A DNA stretch of 64,000 nt from Oscarella lobularis (Eukaryota > Porifera > Homoscleromorpha > Homosclerophorida > Oscarellidae): NCBI RefSeq assembly GCF_947507565.1, contig NC_089180.1:2232001-2296000 (forward strand), given 5' to 3'. The notes under the pieces are model-generated. The model saw only the letters and a program-made list of their open reading frames with translations. It ran no database searches and was not told the DNA's origin. Made by a program: the position numbers and the translations under genes. Of the stretch, positions 22,622 through 33,263 are shown in pieces; position 1 is the first letter of the stretch; the number at the start of each line of letters is the position of its first letter.

Positions 22622-23850
22622 TCACTGATTAGAAAATGGTCCGTAATTATGTCTGACTAAGTACCTGACCGCTTTACTGTGTATCGCAAAACTTGTGAGA
22701 CTAGTAAACCGAATCAAGTCATTCTTCATTAGCTCAGATATCGCTTGTCGTCGTTCTTCACGGGTCAGTGAACATCCAAGTTGATTCACAAAATACCGAT
22801 CTGTCTCGGGCGTCTTGCTATCGGCTGCGAGATGACGAAGAACGGTCAACTGAAACTTTTGAACTTCAGGTGATCTTGAACCGGCTTCAAAAACCTCGTT
22901 GACATTCGCTTTGGGCCCTCGAAGAATACTCTCTTCAATATCCTTCTGCGTTTTCACGATGCGACTACTTTCAACTGCCTTACTGAGGAGCCCAACGTGT
23001 CCCCCGTCAACTCGTATACTCGATTAACATCGAATAGCATGGATTGATCCGGATTCTTTCCCAAATGATTTTTCAAATATTTCTTTGATCTGGTCTCGCT
23101 GACATCACTGGCGTAGATTGGCTCGAGACGAGAACTGGCGCTGATCGAATGCATAACGTCAAAAGCAAGCCCACTTGAATCGATAAGAATCCATTTTATG
23201 ATTCCGCCGTCAATGTGCTTTTTGGCTATTCTAACCAACCGCAAGAGCTCTTCTGTTCCGGATTCGCGGTTTGGTAAGAGAGCGTTCACTCCATCAATAA
23301 TAATTGTCGTGATTTGGCCATCTTTCTCTTTACGAGCAGCGGCACCCAAGCGATCAGCTACTTCATGCAGGTACTCTGCATGGACTTTATCTTCGTCATC
23401 TTGGGCAGACGGTTTGGGAACACCTGGCATAACAATTGAATTGTCCATGCCAAATTCTTTCGCAAGGCGAATACCCAGCTTTGACTTATCGATCAGGATG
23501 TAATGAACTCCTTTCACTCCCTCGTCCTTTAGCTCCTTGACAACTTCTTGCACAGCTTGCGATTTGCCTGCTTTGTGCGGCCCGATATAAACGAAGAAAT
23601 TCGACGTCGGCTCACCCGTAATCAGATCCCTGAGCATCTCTTTCTCTTCTTGTCGATCGATAGGTTGCTTCACCGTCTTTGGCTCCTGGCTTAACGTTGT
23701 GGACTTTACGCTGGACCGAAATCGCTGACGAGCGAACAAGCCGATGATCCTCCGATTAGTGCTGTGAGGCCGCTTACAACTGCTAAGGTTGTTTTGCTAA
23801 CGTTGAGCCACAACTGTAAGCGCTTCTCAAACTGGCGGAGGCGTTGTCCT
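22622..23850 (-). pseudogene. P-loop ATPase (STAND/AAA-like) with frame breaks
   Basis: A single-domain P-loop ATPase. The Walker A motif is GPHKAGKS, followed by a helix rich in Lys and Glu; the Walker B motif is TTIIIDGVNAL about 100 residues later, and a third hydrophobic strand WILIDSSGLAFDV fits sensor 1. A Tyr-Glu-Leu-Thr-Gly segment then starts the helical lid. The frame stops at 22954, but the next frame (22957-22622) continues naturally, so one base is gained or lost near 23000. Upstream of 23740 another frame supplies a hydrophobic stretch (LAVVSGLTALIGG) of membrane-anchor type, implying a second break. The partner, if any, is unknown. Either a young pseudogene or assembly errors. 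Confidence 0.6.
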
Positions 23851-24890
23851 GTCTTGCCTTTTGGCTAAGTACTGAAAGACCTCTTCAAAAAATGAGAAGA
23901 GGCGTGGCCGAATAATGATGGAGGTGACAACTTGAAAGATTCAGGTTGCGTTGGAGCGATTCTGGTTGGTGGAAATAAAGCGATTCTTGAATGATGAATC
24001 ATCCGCGCTGTAAAGCTGCCGCCGTTTAGAAGTCTGCTCAAAAGAAAATATCCCCTGCCACTATTTGTTTGCTGTACTATTTACCGGTTTAATTAAGTGA
24101 AAGGCAACCATAATTTCAATTCCAGACTTTCTTCAAAAGAATTTTGATCTGATATCAGATAAATTCAATTTAGTGAAGCAGTGTGAGCTGCGGCAAGATA
24201 CGAGCGACACAGCTTAAGGAAGACCCCCCTGTAGGACCTAGCCCATATCCGGGCTTCATGCCCTGCGTCATCTCAGTACACGTGAGTGTACACGTGAGCG
24301 TGAGAATACTGCCACATACGTCATAAAAAGCCCCCTAGTGAGTGCGAACCTCTATGCTCAGGCTGTCGCGTCGGCTGGCACGTGTTCGTGTTCCTTCGTG
24401 CTCTTCGCGAAACTGTAAAGAAGACAGTGCAGACAATGGTACAGTCGCTGCCTGTGTACTTGGTCTTTGACGCGACAAACTATGTTGTTTTTGAAAGCGC
24501 TAAAAATTCAAGCGATTAGAGATCATGCACTACTGATCTTTTATGAGCCGAATTAACAGGTCGATGTGCCATTGGCAAAGAAGATGACATACATTTTCGC
24601 CATATACACGAACAATAGACTGTGCTAAGGCTTTATCTGAACACTGAAAACTGCAATAAGCTAACTGTGCGTTAGTTGGTTGGTTGATTTTTTTCTGCAA
24701 ATCTTACATGTTTCATTTTTAGTTTCTAAAGAGAGCCATAACACACGTGAGATGCAAGACATCTGTACACTCTCCCCTCCGGTATCGGCACCACTTCTTC
24801 AAAGTCCTTCCAAAATTGTCACGGGTAGGAATGAAAATTGAAAAATGTTTCTCAAGTTTGTTGGGTATGTACGCTATAGACCAATTGCTC
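23851..24890. other. no recognisable gene
   Basis: A GC-rich patch at 24190-24430 with two nearby gtgagtgtacacgtgagcg-like direct repeats could be a promoter region. The plus-strand frame at 24747-24890 runs into the kinase exon but has no motif of its own. Confidence 0.4.
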
Positions 24891-25395
24891 TTGCCTTTCG
24901 CCGATTTGAAAATCGGTAAGAGAATCGGTGGCGGAGGCTTCGGCGAAGAATTCCGTGGCGAGTACAGAGGCTCGGTCTGTGCCATCAAAAAAGTCTATGC
25001 TGCTAGTCTGGAAGCTGAGTATGTTGAAGAAGAGCTCAAATCATTTTCGTAAGCGTATTAAAGTTAAAACATAAAGCAATGGATTCATTAGTGCATTGTC
25101 GAAATTTAGACACCCAAATTTTGTGTTCCTTATGGCTTTTTCGAAGGACGATCGCTTCTACTACTTTGTTACCAGCTATGTGTCCGGAGGAAATTTAGAT
25201 GACTCCATATTTGTAAAGGTAGGGTACGTAGCCAATACGTACGTGATGTAAAGTCCGTCTTTTATTAAAAAGGAGAAATAATTCATAACAAAACTATTGT
25301 TGACGTTGGCGACAAGATGGCTTCTGCATTCGCGTATATGCATGGTCTCAAACTTCCACTTATGCATAGAATCAATGTGCGCTTCACCTGCTGAT
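24891..25395 (+). pseudogene. TKL-type protein kinase, three exon fragments
   Basis: Exon A (to 25048) encodes beta1-beta3: LKIGKRIGGGGFGEEF (glycine loop) and VCAIKK (ATP-anchoring Lys), with the helix C Glu region after it. GTAAGC opens a 61-nt phase-2 intron (25049-25109). Exon B (25110-25218) encodes HPNFVFLMAFSKDDRFYYFV and the hinge SGGNL, and ends at a GT donor. A third block (about 25275-25395) reads ASAFAYMHGLKLPLMHRINV, matching helix E and the catalytic loop, but HRD is HRI and a stop follows, and its splice phase does not fit cleanly. The missing catalytic Asp and absent DFG indicate a pseudogene. Upstream exons were not found. Confidence 0.68.
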
Positions 25396-26500
25396 TGTCT
25401 CATCTGTCAAGCGATTGTGCCCTCCTACTTTTCTCCTGTCCTCATACACAAACCGACTATTTTCTTCGTCCACCTGCGCAAAGCACTGACAATAGAGAAT
25501 ATTAGGGAGAAGGGGCTAAGGCCGTGCATGCGCAGAAGTTGGGGTAGAGTCGCGATTACGTGGGAGGAGCTCCAGTACAGCAGGAGGGACAAACCACTGC
25601 GCATGTGCAAACATAGTACACAATTATATGCTAAATTGGATACATTGATAAATAACGTTTCGGCCTAAGAACAGGAAGGACTGCCTAAGGGAAAGACGTC
25701 TGCCAAACAAAAGATTGATAAATTCTCTACCGATTTGACCCCGACCGCAAAAAAATTTAGACCGACCGGTTTCGAGAAACTAGGGAACAACGTTTGAAAT
25801 CGCCCCAAATCGCAACTTTGCGAATGAAATCGACTGTGCACGCTTCTGTGTACGTGTCAAACGCGCTAGATCCGTTTATAGGGCCAAGTTTCACATTTCG
25901 CGCCTCAGCTGGACGAATTTGCTACTTGATCTCACAATGATTCGCTACGTCATTCTCTGTCCCACGCAGTGTGTGTCTGTATTTCGATGAATCGCTCTAT
26001 CACAGAGTGCGCATTGGGCCAGAAAGGACCTTACTAAGCTGGCGTAACGGGGAGGAATCCAGCATAGTCTTAGAAAAACGCGCCGAAAGCCTATAAATCC
26101 TCCTAGCAACCTACAGATGCGCAGTGGTTTTCCCTCCTGTTCGTGGGAGGTGCATTCGGCATTGTCTCCCGCGGCAGTGGTACCATTTCCACCCTTCGCC
26201 CTTACGGTAAGCTTCTCTTAGAGGTTGTGCGCACTCCCTGCTGTGGTTGTTTCTCTGTTTAGGGAGTTCTCTTCGCCAGGAGTCAGCCATAATCCAATAT
26301 CCGGACCACGCCCCTAAAGGGTAAAATCGTCTTTTTCTTGCTCGAACAGAAGTGAACGAACTAAGGAATCGAACCGTTGTGGACAGAAACGTATTTTATA
26401 CATTAACAATCATATTTTTTCATCTGAATGGCCACGGAAAGGGTCATTTGTAAACATAGTTGCATTATCTTGTCTGCGCAAGCCATCTCTTGACCTACGT
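25396..26500. other. no recognisable gene
   Basis: No family motif on either strand. The stretch 26000-26330 is GC-richer and contains repeated gcgca and tcttag words but no coding signature. Confidence 0.45.
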
Positions 26501-26930
26501 ATGGCTACGTCGTCTCAAGGCCAAAGAGAATGCTGCGCTTATCAATTCCACAATGGAAAAGGTCGTCTCAAGGCCAAAGAGAATGCTGCGCTTATCAATT
26601 CCACAATGGAAAAGGACGTTGTCCAGAGCTTCCTAGATCGTTTGAGCGAGTTTGGGGCTGCCCTAGGCTCGACTACCCTTCTCGCCCATTTAGATGAAAA
26701 ACTACGATTGCTACGGTATGAAATACGTTTCTGGGGTCAACTGAAGGACGTGTACTACCCCCTAGCGCACGTCCATTGGATAAATATAACCCGTATTATC
26801 TTTTACGACGTGTACTACCATTCTCGCGCCTCTAAAGGCGGCAGAAACGCTTCCGCTCGATTATTGAAGACACAGCAAGGATTACAGAGGGTACTGCACA
26901 ACAAAGATTACAGAGGGTACTGTTCATTGA
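26501..26930 (+). other. unknown ORF with short tandem duplications
   Basis: A 53-bp unit (cgtctcaaggccaaagagaa...) occurs twice in tandem at 26511-26563 and 26564-26616. Since 53 is not a multiple of three, it shifts the frame. Before the Merlin gene a gattacagagggtactg unit is also doubled (about 26878-26925). The frame after the duplication reads LNDEK-like helical sequence (FLDRLSEFGAALG). I do not recognise it. Confidence 0.4.
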
Positions 26931-27605
26931 TATGCTCTATCATATTCCAAAAAGCTGAAGATCCGCCCTTGTCAAACTGCCTTCTCCACATGTATTCTGA
27001 AAAGTAAGTGTCAAGAAGACGAGAAGGCATGACGTTAAGACTCCTAAAGAGTCTTTTACATGACGCCCACATCGACTCGACATTTTGCGTATGCGCGTCG
27101 TTGTTTGGGTCGACAAAATAACGAGAGTGGTTGACGGTGCGATGGTCATAATTCGCCCCTGCCTGAGCTTGGATAGCGTTGTAGGCACGCCACTCATCGC
27201 TGAAACTACGCGTGCCGTGTCGAATGTGACGGCGTATGATTGGAAGTAAGGTTGCGGCGTCTCTTGACGGCACCTCTACAACAAAGGCTTTTCCGGTGCC
27301 GCGTTCAACTCCACCGAAGACCCAGTGTCCTTCGACGTATCGTCCGCGATGGAACTTTCTACGGCCAAACTTCGACTCGTCAATCTCAACTTCTGCTCCA
27401 GGTCCGCCAATTTCCAAAGGATGATCGATGAAATACTGCGTGCAGACGTCTCTCAAGAGGTTGAGCCAATCGATGACGGTGTGATGAGAGAGCTTGAGAT
27501 CATCAACTATTTGACCTGCTCGCGTCTTCGTCGCCCACAGGTAAATAAGCCTCAACAATTTTTCGAGGGGAACTTTGGACTCAGTGAAAAAGCTACCCTA
27601 ATCCT
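26908..27605 (-). CDS. Merlin (ISXO2-like) transposase
   Basis: A near-intact DDE transposase that cuts and pastes Merlin elements. On the minus strand the frame carries a helix-turn-helix-like N-terminal part (SKVPLEKLLRLIYLWATKT), then the catalytic blocks VEIDESKFGRRK (first Asp), GTRSFSDEWRAYN (second Asp) and NNDAHTQNVESMW (Glu). An open frame of 216 codons ends at 26908. The N-terminus runs a little upstream of the first ATG (27558), where a one-base shift separates it from a basic segment, so the copy is probably just inactive. Merlin ends with 8-9-bp duplications were not located. A foldback element with 9-bp TSD ends starts only 85 bp further on, at 27691. Confidence 0.85.
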
Positions 27606-27690
27606 TTTCACTTGACGTCGCTTCTTCGATAAAAGACAGATTTCGCTGGTCATTTAACGCGAGTTAGGCAGTGCATATGTCTGAGCATAG

Positions 27691-28497
27691 TAGCCTCGCG
27701 TGCGCCAGGCCCTTATTCTCTGCTCCCGGATAAACCCGCGGAGGAGAAGGGCCTGGTACTTGAGTTCACGTGATCAGCCCCCTTTTGGGGGCAGCGGTCG
27801 GTCATGTGGCGGATAACATATTGCCGATGTCACCTCCGTATTTATAAGTAATTACTTCTCTGCTTGCCTGCAGGCCAGTTGTCAGTACCTAATGACATTA
27901 TCGCACCTCTAACCGGCTATTTGGTGCCAAACGTTCCGTCGCTAATCATGACTTTTTCGTGCTCGTTCCTGCCGAATGGATACTGAAAACGACCTCTGGG
28001 CCGATCGCTGTGCGTGGTGAGTACTTTTTGAATACCACATTAGCTAATCCTTGGGAGCCAAGTCCGGTCCTTTTGACTGGTTAGAACAGCAGTTATATGT
28101 ATCCGATGTCAGTAACTGCGTAAACAGCAGAGGGGCTAACTGATAGCAGATAGACTTGCCGCTGCCGGTCGTCATCCTCAAACCGACGTCTACACCATCT
28201 GCTACGTCTCTGATGGCTTCAAGCTGTCCTGGCCTGAATGTCTCCAACTTGAAACAGATTGGAGTATTGTCTGTGCCCTTTCAGCGACGGACAACGCAGG
28301 TTCGGCACGCGAAGAAGTCATGATTAGCGACGGAACGTTTGTCACCAATTTGCCGGTTAGAGGTTTGATAATGTCGTTACGGATTGACCACTGGCATGCA
28401 GGCAAGCAGTTAAGCAATTACTTTCAATTACGGAGGTGACATCGGCAGTATGTTACTCGCAACATGACCGACCGCTGCCCCCAAAAGAGGGCTTGAT
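27691..28497. mobile_element. long-TIR element carrying a RecQ-like fragment
   Basis: The left end TAGCCTCGCGTGCGCCAGGC and the aagggcctggtacttgag block match the foldback element at 2994-3605. Inverted arms about 27751-27975 and 28310-28497 share the ggtgacatcggca and tcatgattagcgacggaac blocks. The outer 60 bp of the right arm are missing, cut at 28497 by DIRS-type terminal sequence. The space between the arms holds the RecQ-like frame. Confidence 0.75.
28044..28271 (-). pseudogene. RecQ-like helicase fragment (motifs 0 and I)
   Basis: The minus-strand frame reads FKLETFRPGQLEAI, the RecQ motif 0 that contacts adenine, then DVGLRMTTGSGKSICYQL, the Walker A motif of DEAD/RecQ helicases. Only about 70 codons are present and no DEAH box follows; the frame ends DLAPKD. 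It lies between the arms of a long inverted-repeat element and reads from the right arm, where a separate frame opens with MTSSRAEPAL. A 40-bp piece of the same RecQ sequence occurs again at 35376-35418. It may be a captured exon or the relic of an element-encoded helicase. Confidence 0.7.
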
Positions 28498-28834
28498 ATC
28501 TTACCTGTTTGTGAGTGCGCCTCACTGCTTAGGTCTTGGGCCTAACGCGCGCAAGGGGGCCGCCCCCAAGGATCGTCGCTGACCCCGTCAAATAGATTCG
28601 TGTTACGCCGAATCAAACCCCCCTGCGGCGAGTCACGTCCGTGAGGACGGAAGAAGCGGGAGCGGCCCCCGGAGCAACGAGGGAAGGGAGGGAGGGAAAT
28701 CGTTTGCTGGCGTGCGCGCAGTCGGCGACTGACCTAGTGTAGCCGCCCGCGCCTGTTAAGTATCCCTTGCGGTAGATATCAACCGCGTTTAACCTAATTA
28801 TTAAACTTCCCTTGTTATCTTACCTGTGTGTGAG
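28498..28834. repeat. DIRS-associated terminal repeat, copy A
   Basis: The sequence ttacctgtttgtgagtgcgc, then gggcctaacgcgcgcaa and gatcgtcgctgaccccgtc, recurs at 33309-33412 next to the DIRS recombinase gene. At 28815 the unit starts again (atcttacctgtgtgtgag) and is then interrupted by the P-like element. Direct duplication of terminal units fits DIRS/Ngaro-type elements. Confidence 0.65.
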
Positions 28835-28879
28835 CATAGATGTATGAGAGAGGGATTGGCAACTCCCTCTGTCACGTGA
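28835..28879 (+). repeat. left TIR of P-like copy 1, with CACGTG
   Basis: Outer end catagatg, inner end tcacgtga, an E-box-type palindrome 32 bp before the accessory start codon. Confidence 0.93.
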
Positions 28880-28911
28880 TATTTGCGCGTAACTAGGTGT
28901 GACTCGTCGCA

Positions 28912-29889
28912 ATGGAAGACTTCATCGAGGCTATTACTTGCCTTTGCGAAGAGACTATCGTTCTCGCTGGCGCTCCCAGAGCCATAGTGATGAAGCAGCT
29001 GTCTTCGAAGGTGAAGAGCTCCCTGGATGATTCCAAAGTTCGCGAAAACGCCGAAGGCATCGTTTCCGTCATCAATTCGTGCGTGCAACGCGGTCTGAAG
29101 AAGAAAACGATTTCTTTTCAGCGAGAGGAATCCTCTCTGGCCTTTCAGGAAGCGGCTCTCACAAGCCTTCCTCCCTTGTGGGACAGGATCTTTACCCTCT
29201 TACAGATAGAAAGCAGCGATCCTATTTTCAGCCAGTCAATGAATCAGCGAATTTTTGACGCTATTTTTGAACGGCAACTTCGTTTTCGCTTTGGCAAGGA
29301 AGGTGATAGTGCATCAAAAGGTTGTGAAAGAGAGCCCAACGAGACGGAGCAAAATATCCTCCGGTACATGTGTGGGTACATCCCCTTTTCTCTTAGGAAG
29401 AAGTTCTCAGGCAATGACGTTTTTGTTCGTTGCCTCGACGGAATGCGATTAGAATGTGAGAAGAATGCTCTTCCAGATCATTCGTACTCTGACCCGTCCA
29501 CAGCAAGCTCTTCTGCTTGGCTGTCACGCATATCGCGTGGAAATCTTTTTGAAGTAAACGACGCCGCCTTTCGTTTTTTTCTATGCCTTGAGAAACAGAT
29601 TGCTAACAAACTGCCAGCGTTTCTGCTTAAGCAGATAAGCAGCATCAGAGATTTCAACGCCGAAGTGGCCCAGTCTTCGCAACTGTCACAATCGTGGCAA
29701 CCACTGTCAGAATGCGTAGAAGACGATTTCGCGTCTCATTCTCTATATGAAGAAGTTATTTCTCTCTATGTCACAATCAGGGGGCATGCTATTACAGCAA
29801 GCTGGCTTGAACAGTTTCAACAGGAAAGACACTGCCAGATAAAAGCCAAAAAGTCCTTGCGTAAATCTGTTCGCGTGAGGGACGAATAA
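28912..29889 (+). CDS. P-like transposon accessory protein (unrecognised family)
   Basis: An intact 325-codon single-exon frame. I do not recognise the family. An N-terminal helical part (MEDFIEAITCLCEE, INSCVQRGLKKK) is shared with the fragment at 54.9 kb. A central block NILRYMCGYIPFSLRKK and FVRCLDGM is followed by GNLFEVNDAAFRFFLCLE. The C-terminal block RGHAITASWLEQFQ ends in a basic tail (KAKKSLRKSVRV). The same blocks recur at 48982-49740 and partly at 60512-61156, so it is a conserved gene of this transposon family. No zinc finger, membrane segment or nuclease motif is visible. The basic tail suggests nucleic-acid or nuclear contact, which is a guess. It starts 33 bp inside the left TIR and converges with the transposase. 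Roles as regulator, repressor or co-transposase are all possible. Confidence 0.85.
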   Translation: MEDFIEAITCLCEETIVLAGAPRAIVMKQLSSKVKSSLDDSKVRENAEGIVSVINSCVQRGLKKKTISFQREESSLAFQEAALTSLPPLWDRIFTLLQIESSDPIFSQSMNQRIFDAIFERQLRFRFGKEGDSASKGCEREPNETEQNILRYMCGYIPFSLRKKFSGNDVFVRCLDGMRLECEKNALPDHSYSDPSTASSSAWLSRISRGNLFEVNDAAFRFFLCLEKQIANKLPAFLLKQISSIRDFNAEVAQSSQLSQSWQPLSECVEDDFASHSLYEEVISLYVTIRGHAITASWLEQFQQERHCQIKAKKSLRKSVRVRDE

Positions 29890-29966
29890 AAATATATAAT
29901 GTAGATATACGTATATTCTCTGCCTAGGCTACAGTCGTGCCCGATTTCTCTGCCAACCTTGCTTTC

Positions 29967-32737
29967 TTAGCGCTTCGTCGGGGTATCATCGATGACTTCT
30001 TCTGGATATCGAAGACGCTTTCTTGAAGAGTTCCCTCGGACAGGATCAAGCGCCAGCGACCCTTGCATTCTTAGTGAAGCTGCGTTGTCGATGAACTGCT
30101 TAACGGTTGGGTTGTCACATCGCCCTCCTCTCGCTCGTTGATTGCCAAAATAATTTTCAACGGCATCCTGATTCAGATGACCACTCAGAAAATACAGATT
30201 TTCTCCGGCTGGGTCACACGAAAAGATGTAGCGAACGAGTTCTACAAAGGACCTTACTGAAGGACGAGAGAATTACATTTAAATTGAGACAGCTTAGTCA
30301 TCTTTACCGGTGATGTACCACCCTTCTGACGTTTCTTTGCTGAGCATTCTTATCTGTTGATCTCTCTTTTCTACCCCAGCATGCTCGACGTCCTTCCTCC
30401 ATCTTTTTAGGTATCCAAGAAAGTAATTCTCTAGCCACTATACAAAATACTGATTGGAGTGAGATTGAAGTACTATGGAATAGCTTACATCAAGTCTCTC
30501 ATCACTACTATTCCTATACGGTCTTCGATCAGCTTTCTTCTCTTTTACTGACCTGCAGTTAAGGCAATCAAAGGCCTTGTCAAAAATTCTTATGAATTTC
30601 GTAGTTTCTTCTGCTTCGGGAATTTTATAGAAGTCAATGGCGTCAGCAACAGTGCTGCTTAGTACCTTCAAAAGCAAAAATTACAATAAACAACTTAAAT
30701 GGGCGTGAGTACCTGCGCAGCCAGATCAACGCGCATTCTAGAATATGATGTTAGTTCAATATGTTCAAGAGATAGCTTTGGCACGAGCTTAAGCCCGCTC
30801 TTGTCAGCGTCGTGTCGTATTAGCTCGTACAGTTTGCGAATGTGATCCCAGATAATAGGTTTTCCATGAAACTAAAAAGTAATATGAGAGGGTAAAAGAA
30901 AGAAATAAGTGCACTGTTGACCATCATTGATCGTCGACTGCTTGAAAGGAATGAGTGAGAAAGACAGTTCCTTGTCGTCTTAACGAGGTGAGGAACATCG
31001 CAAAAGAAATACAGCCAACGGTTGTTGGAGCTGTATTTATTGATGACTTTGTACGTCGGACCTTCATCGTCGGCAGGAGACCAGTGAGAACGATAAAAAC
31101 GTCGGTTAGAAGCAGCTCCGTCGCAGGTAATTGCTATCACGTAAAATGCTATTGTTTCGAGCTGGCGGACTGCTTCCCATATTATGCTGTGCAGTGATGC
31201 GGCTGTTATTCCTGTTGTAGGAAAATGCGCGTACGGAAATCGGATCCCGGTTACGAGGCCGCGGACCATCACCGCCAGCATATGCGTAGCCACCTCAACA
31301 GGACAACCTTTCTCTGACTCCTTCTTTTTCAGTTTCAGCGATGATTCTAATGCAAGAAGCTTGTCGTTCACGTCGGTTGTTTTGACTACTCCAACAACGC
31401 TTCCGCTGTTTTTGTCAAATACTAGGTCCTCTTTTATTTTCATCTCGTCAAATAAAATGACCACGTGGCGCTGGATGTTTGTCAATGATTCGATTTTTGC
31501 TTCCTTCATCAGCTGCGCATTTGTAGCGGCATTGAATCCAACATCCGAGGGGAAAACGTGAATATAATCGCGAAGGGTCCTTTCGGAAGGCAAGGCTATA
31601 AATCCAGCAGTACGGGTAGCGTGATAGGCTGCAGAAGACAGCATTCGAAGGTGAAGAGCCCATTTAATCATGAGTGGATGCCATCGCATCCCTGTTGCTC
31701 CTTTAGCTGCTGCTGCCCTTTTCTGTTGCTCCCAGAACAATCTCCTATAAGGGAAAAAACATGCCATATACTCTTTGTTAATTTTGCGTCCAACCTGAAC
31801 GATCCAAACGGAAATGTAGACTCCATTTCAAGCGTTTTCTCGTTAACGATTGATTGAAGCTCTTCGTGTACGCCAGGCTCGACTGCAACTCCATCATGCT
31901 CCACCGCTGTATCGATCTTACTGACAAGCCGACGAATTCTAGCTTGCGCATTTCTCTTGCTTTTTGCCAGAAGCTGCAATTTTTTCTGCCGTTCTGGCGT
32001 GTTCAGAACCCGATAAGAGCATATTTTAATCTTGTCGCAGGTCCTGCACGCGTGCGGTAGCTTTGCCTTCGTAAAACATTTCTGTGAGACTGGCAAGCTG
32101 CGCATCTACTGCCCTGGATGCTGACAAGAAGGGAACACTTGGTACTCCGAATTGCACGATTACTAGGCACACTGTCATCGACAACAGCAAGTGTATTCAA
32201 GGTTTTTCCTTTAAATCTTCCCTTTTTGGCACTTCTGGATTCGAAGAACTGTGGGTCGGGATTACCTACAGGCATGCACACGCAATTCCACAGTGCCCAC
32301 ACAAACAAACCATTGTTTTTGTCTCACACCTGGACAGACGTGCAGATTTTCTAAAGCGCTAATAATTTCCTCAACTCCTGTTTGAGGAACAGCAGCAAGA
32401 AGCGGACACAACCCTTCGCTGATTTTAAATTTTCCGACGTAGATATCTCTGGAAGTGGCCGTTATCTGTACGCTGTACAGTTGCGTTATAGGAGGAACTA
32501 TTTCTTGCTCTGATACACGCAATCGAGTGAGATATATCTTGTCGTCAGACTCAACCGTATGCCACCATTTCCGGAAATTGCTTTCATCTGTCACAGCGAG
32601 ATTGATGGGGGTATTGGCAGATGTGCGATTGTACCTCTGCGTATGGCATCCGCATCTCCTACGTCAGATACATTCTCTGGATTTTTTCCTATTTTCCTAG
32701 TGCCTTTTCGCTTCGTTAATCTTGTTTTCTTAGTCAT
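29967..32737 (-). CDS. P-element-like (THAP9-related) transposase, multi-exon
   Basis: A cut-and-paste DDE transposase of the P superfamily. Exons with GT-AG borders: 32737-32635, 32587-32330, 32265-31795 (with a frame break near 32020), 31744-about 30915, 30871-30713, 30665-30489, 30437-30308 and 30256-29967; most introns are 47-65 nt. The N-terminus is short and basic ([12 protein letters not shown]), with no THAP finger visible. [13 protein letters not shown] follows, then [12 protein letters not shown] and the catalytic [23 protein letters not shown] holds the second Asp. The GTP-binding insertion has [15 protein letters not shown]. The C-terminal part shows FDCLNCR and [18 protein letters not shown]. 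Apart from the break near 32020, where an exon border may be missed, it looks complete. Confidence 0.88.
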
Positions 32738-33263
32738 GCTAAATGGACAGGTGACATTACATACTTTGTCCAGAATCTCCGCATGAACAAAGATGAATGT
32801 CTAAGCTAGCACGTCTATGCATTAGAGCAACGTTAAGTGGACCAGAAACTGCTGCACGTTCAGCGAGTATGCCATGATCAGCGAAGAAAACGCGCCCCCC
32901 ATTGGAGCCCCTCCCACGGAAGTAAATGGCTTCGAACACGCGACAAACATCACGCGAGTTGAAGACCATCCCCTGAAGCGCTGCTCGAAGGTGGATGAAA
33001 GAATTATCACGGAAAAAGACGCCCAAACGAAGAGGTGTGAAGGAGAATACTCACCCCCCGTGTACGAGTGCAAAGATCACGGCCTAGAAACCTCGATTTC
33101 GATCGCGTCTTCAAAAATCAGATACTATTACGTTCGATTAGCGACGTTGCAGCGCGCGGATAGGTTTCGAGTCGTTTTCGACTATAAACTATGAGAGAAA
33201 TTTGGGCTTATATACGGGACGTAACGAGTCAGACATGGTGTCGCTGGTGTACTAAGGAATCGG

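Noticed and set aside
28640..28660. cgtccgtgaggacgg hairpin resembling stem II of a hammerhead ribozyme
   Set aside because: The flanking conserved core (CTGATGA before, GAAA after) is not present, and the related copy at 33.4 kb lacks the hairpin.
28817..28834. atcttacctgtg, like the 5' end of U1 snRNA
   Set aside because: The following U1 stem-loops are absent and the sequence belongs to a DIRS terminal repeat.
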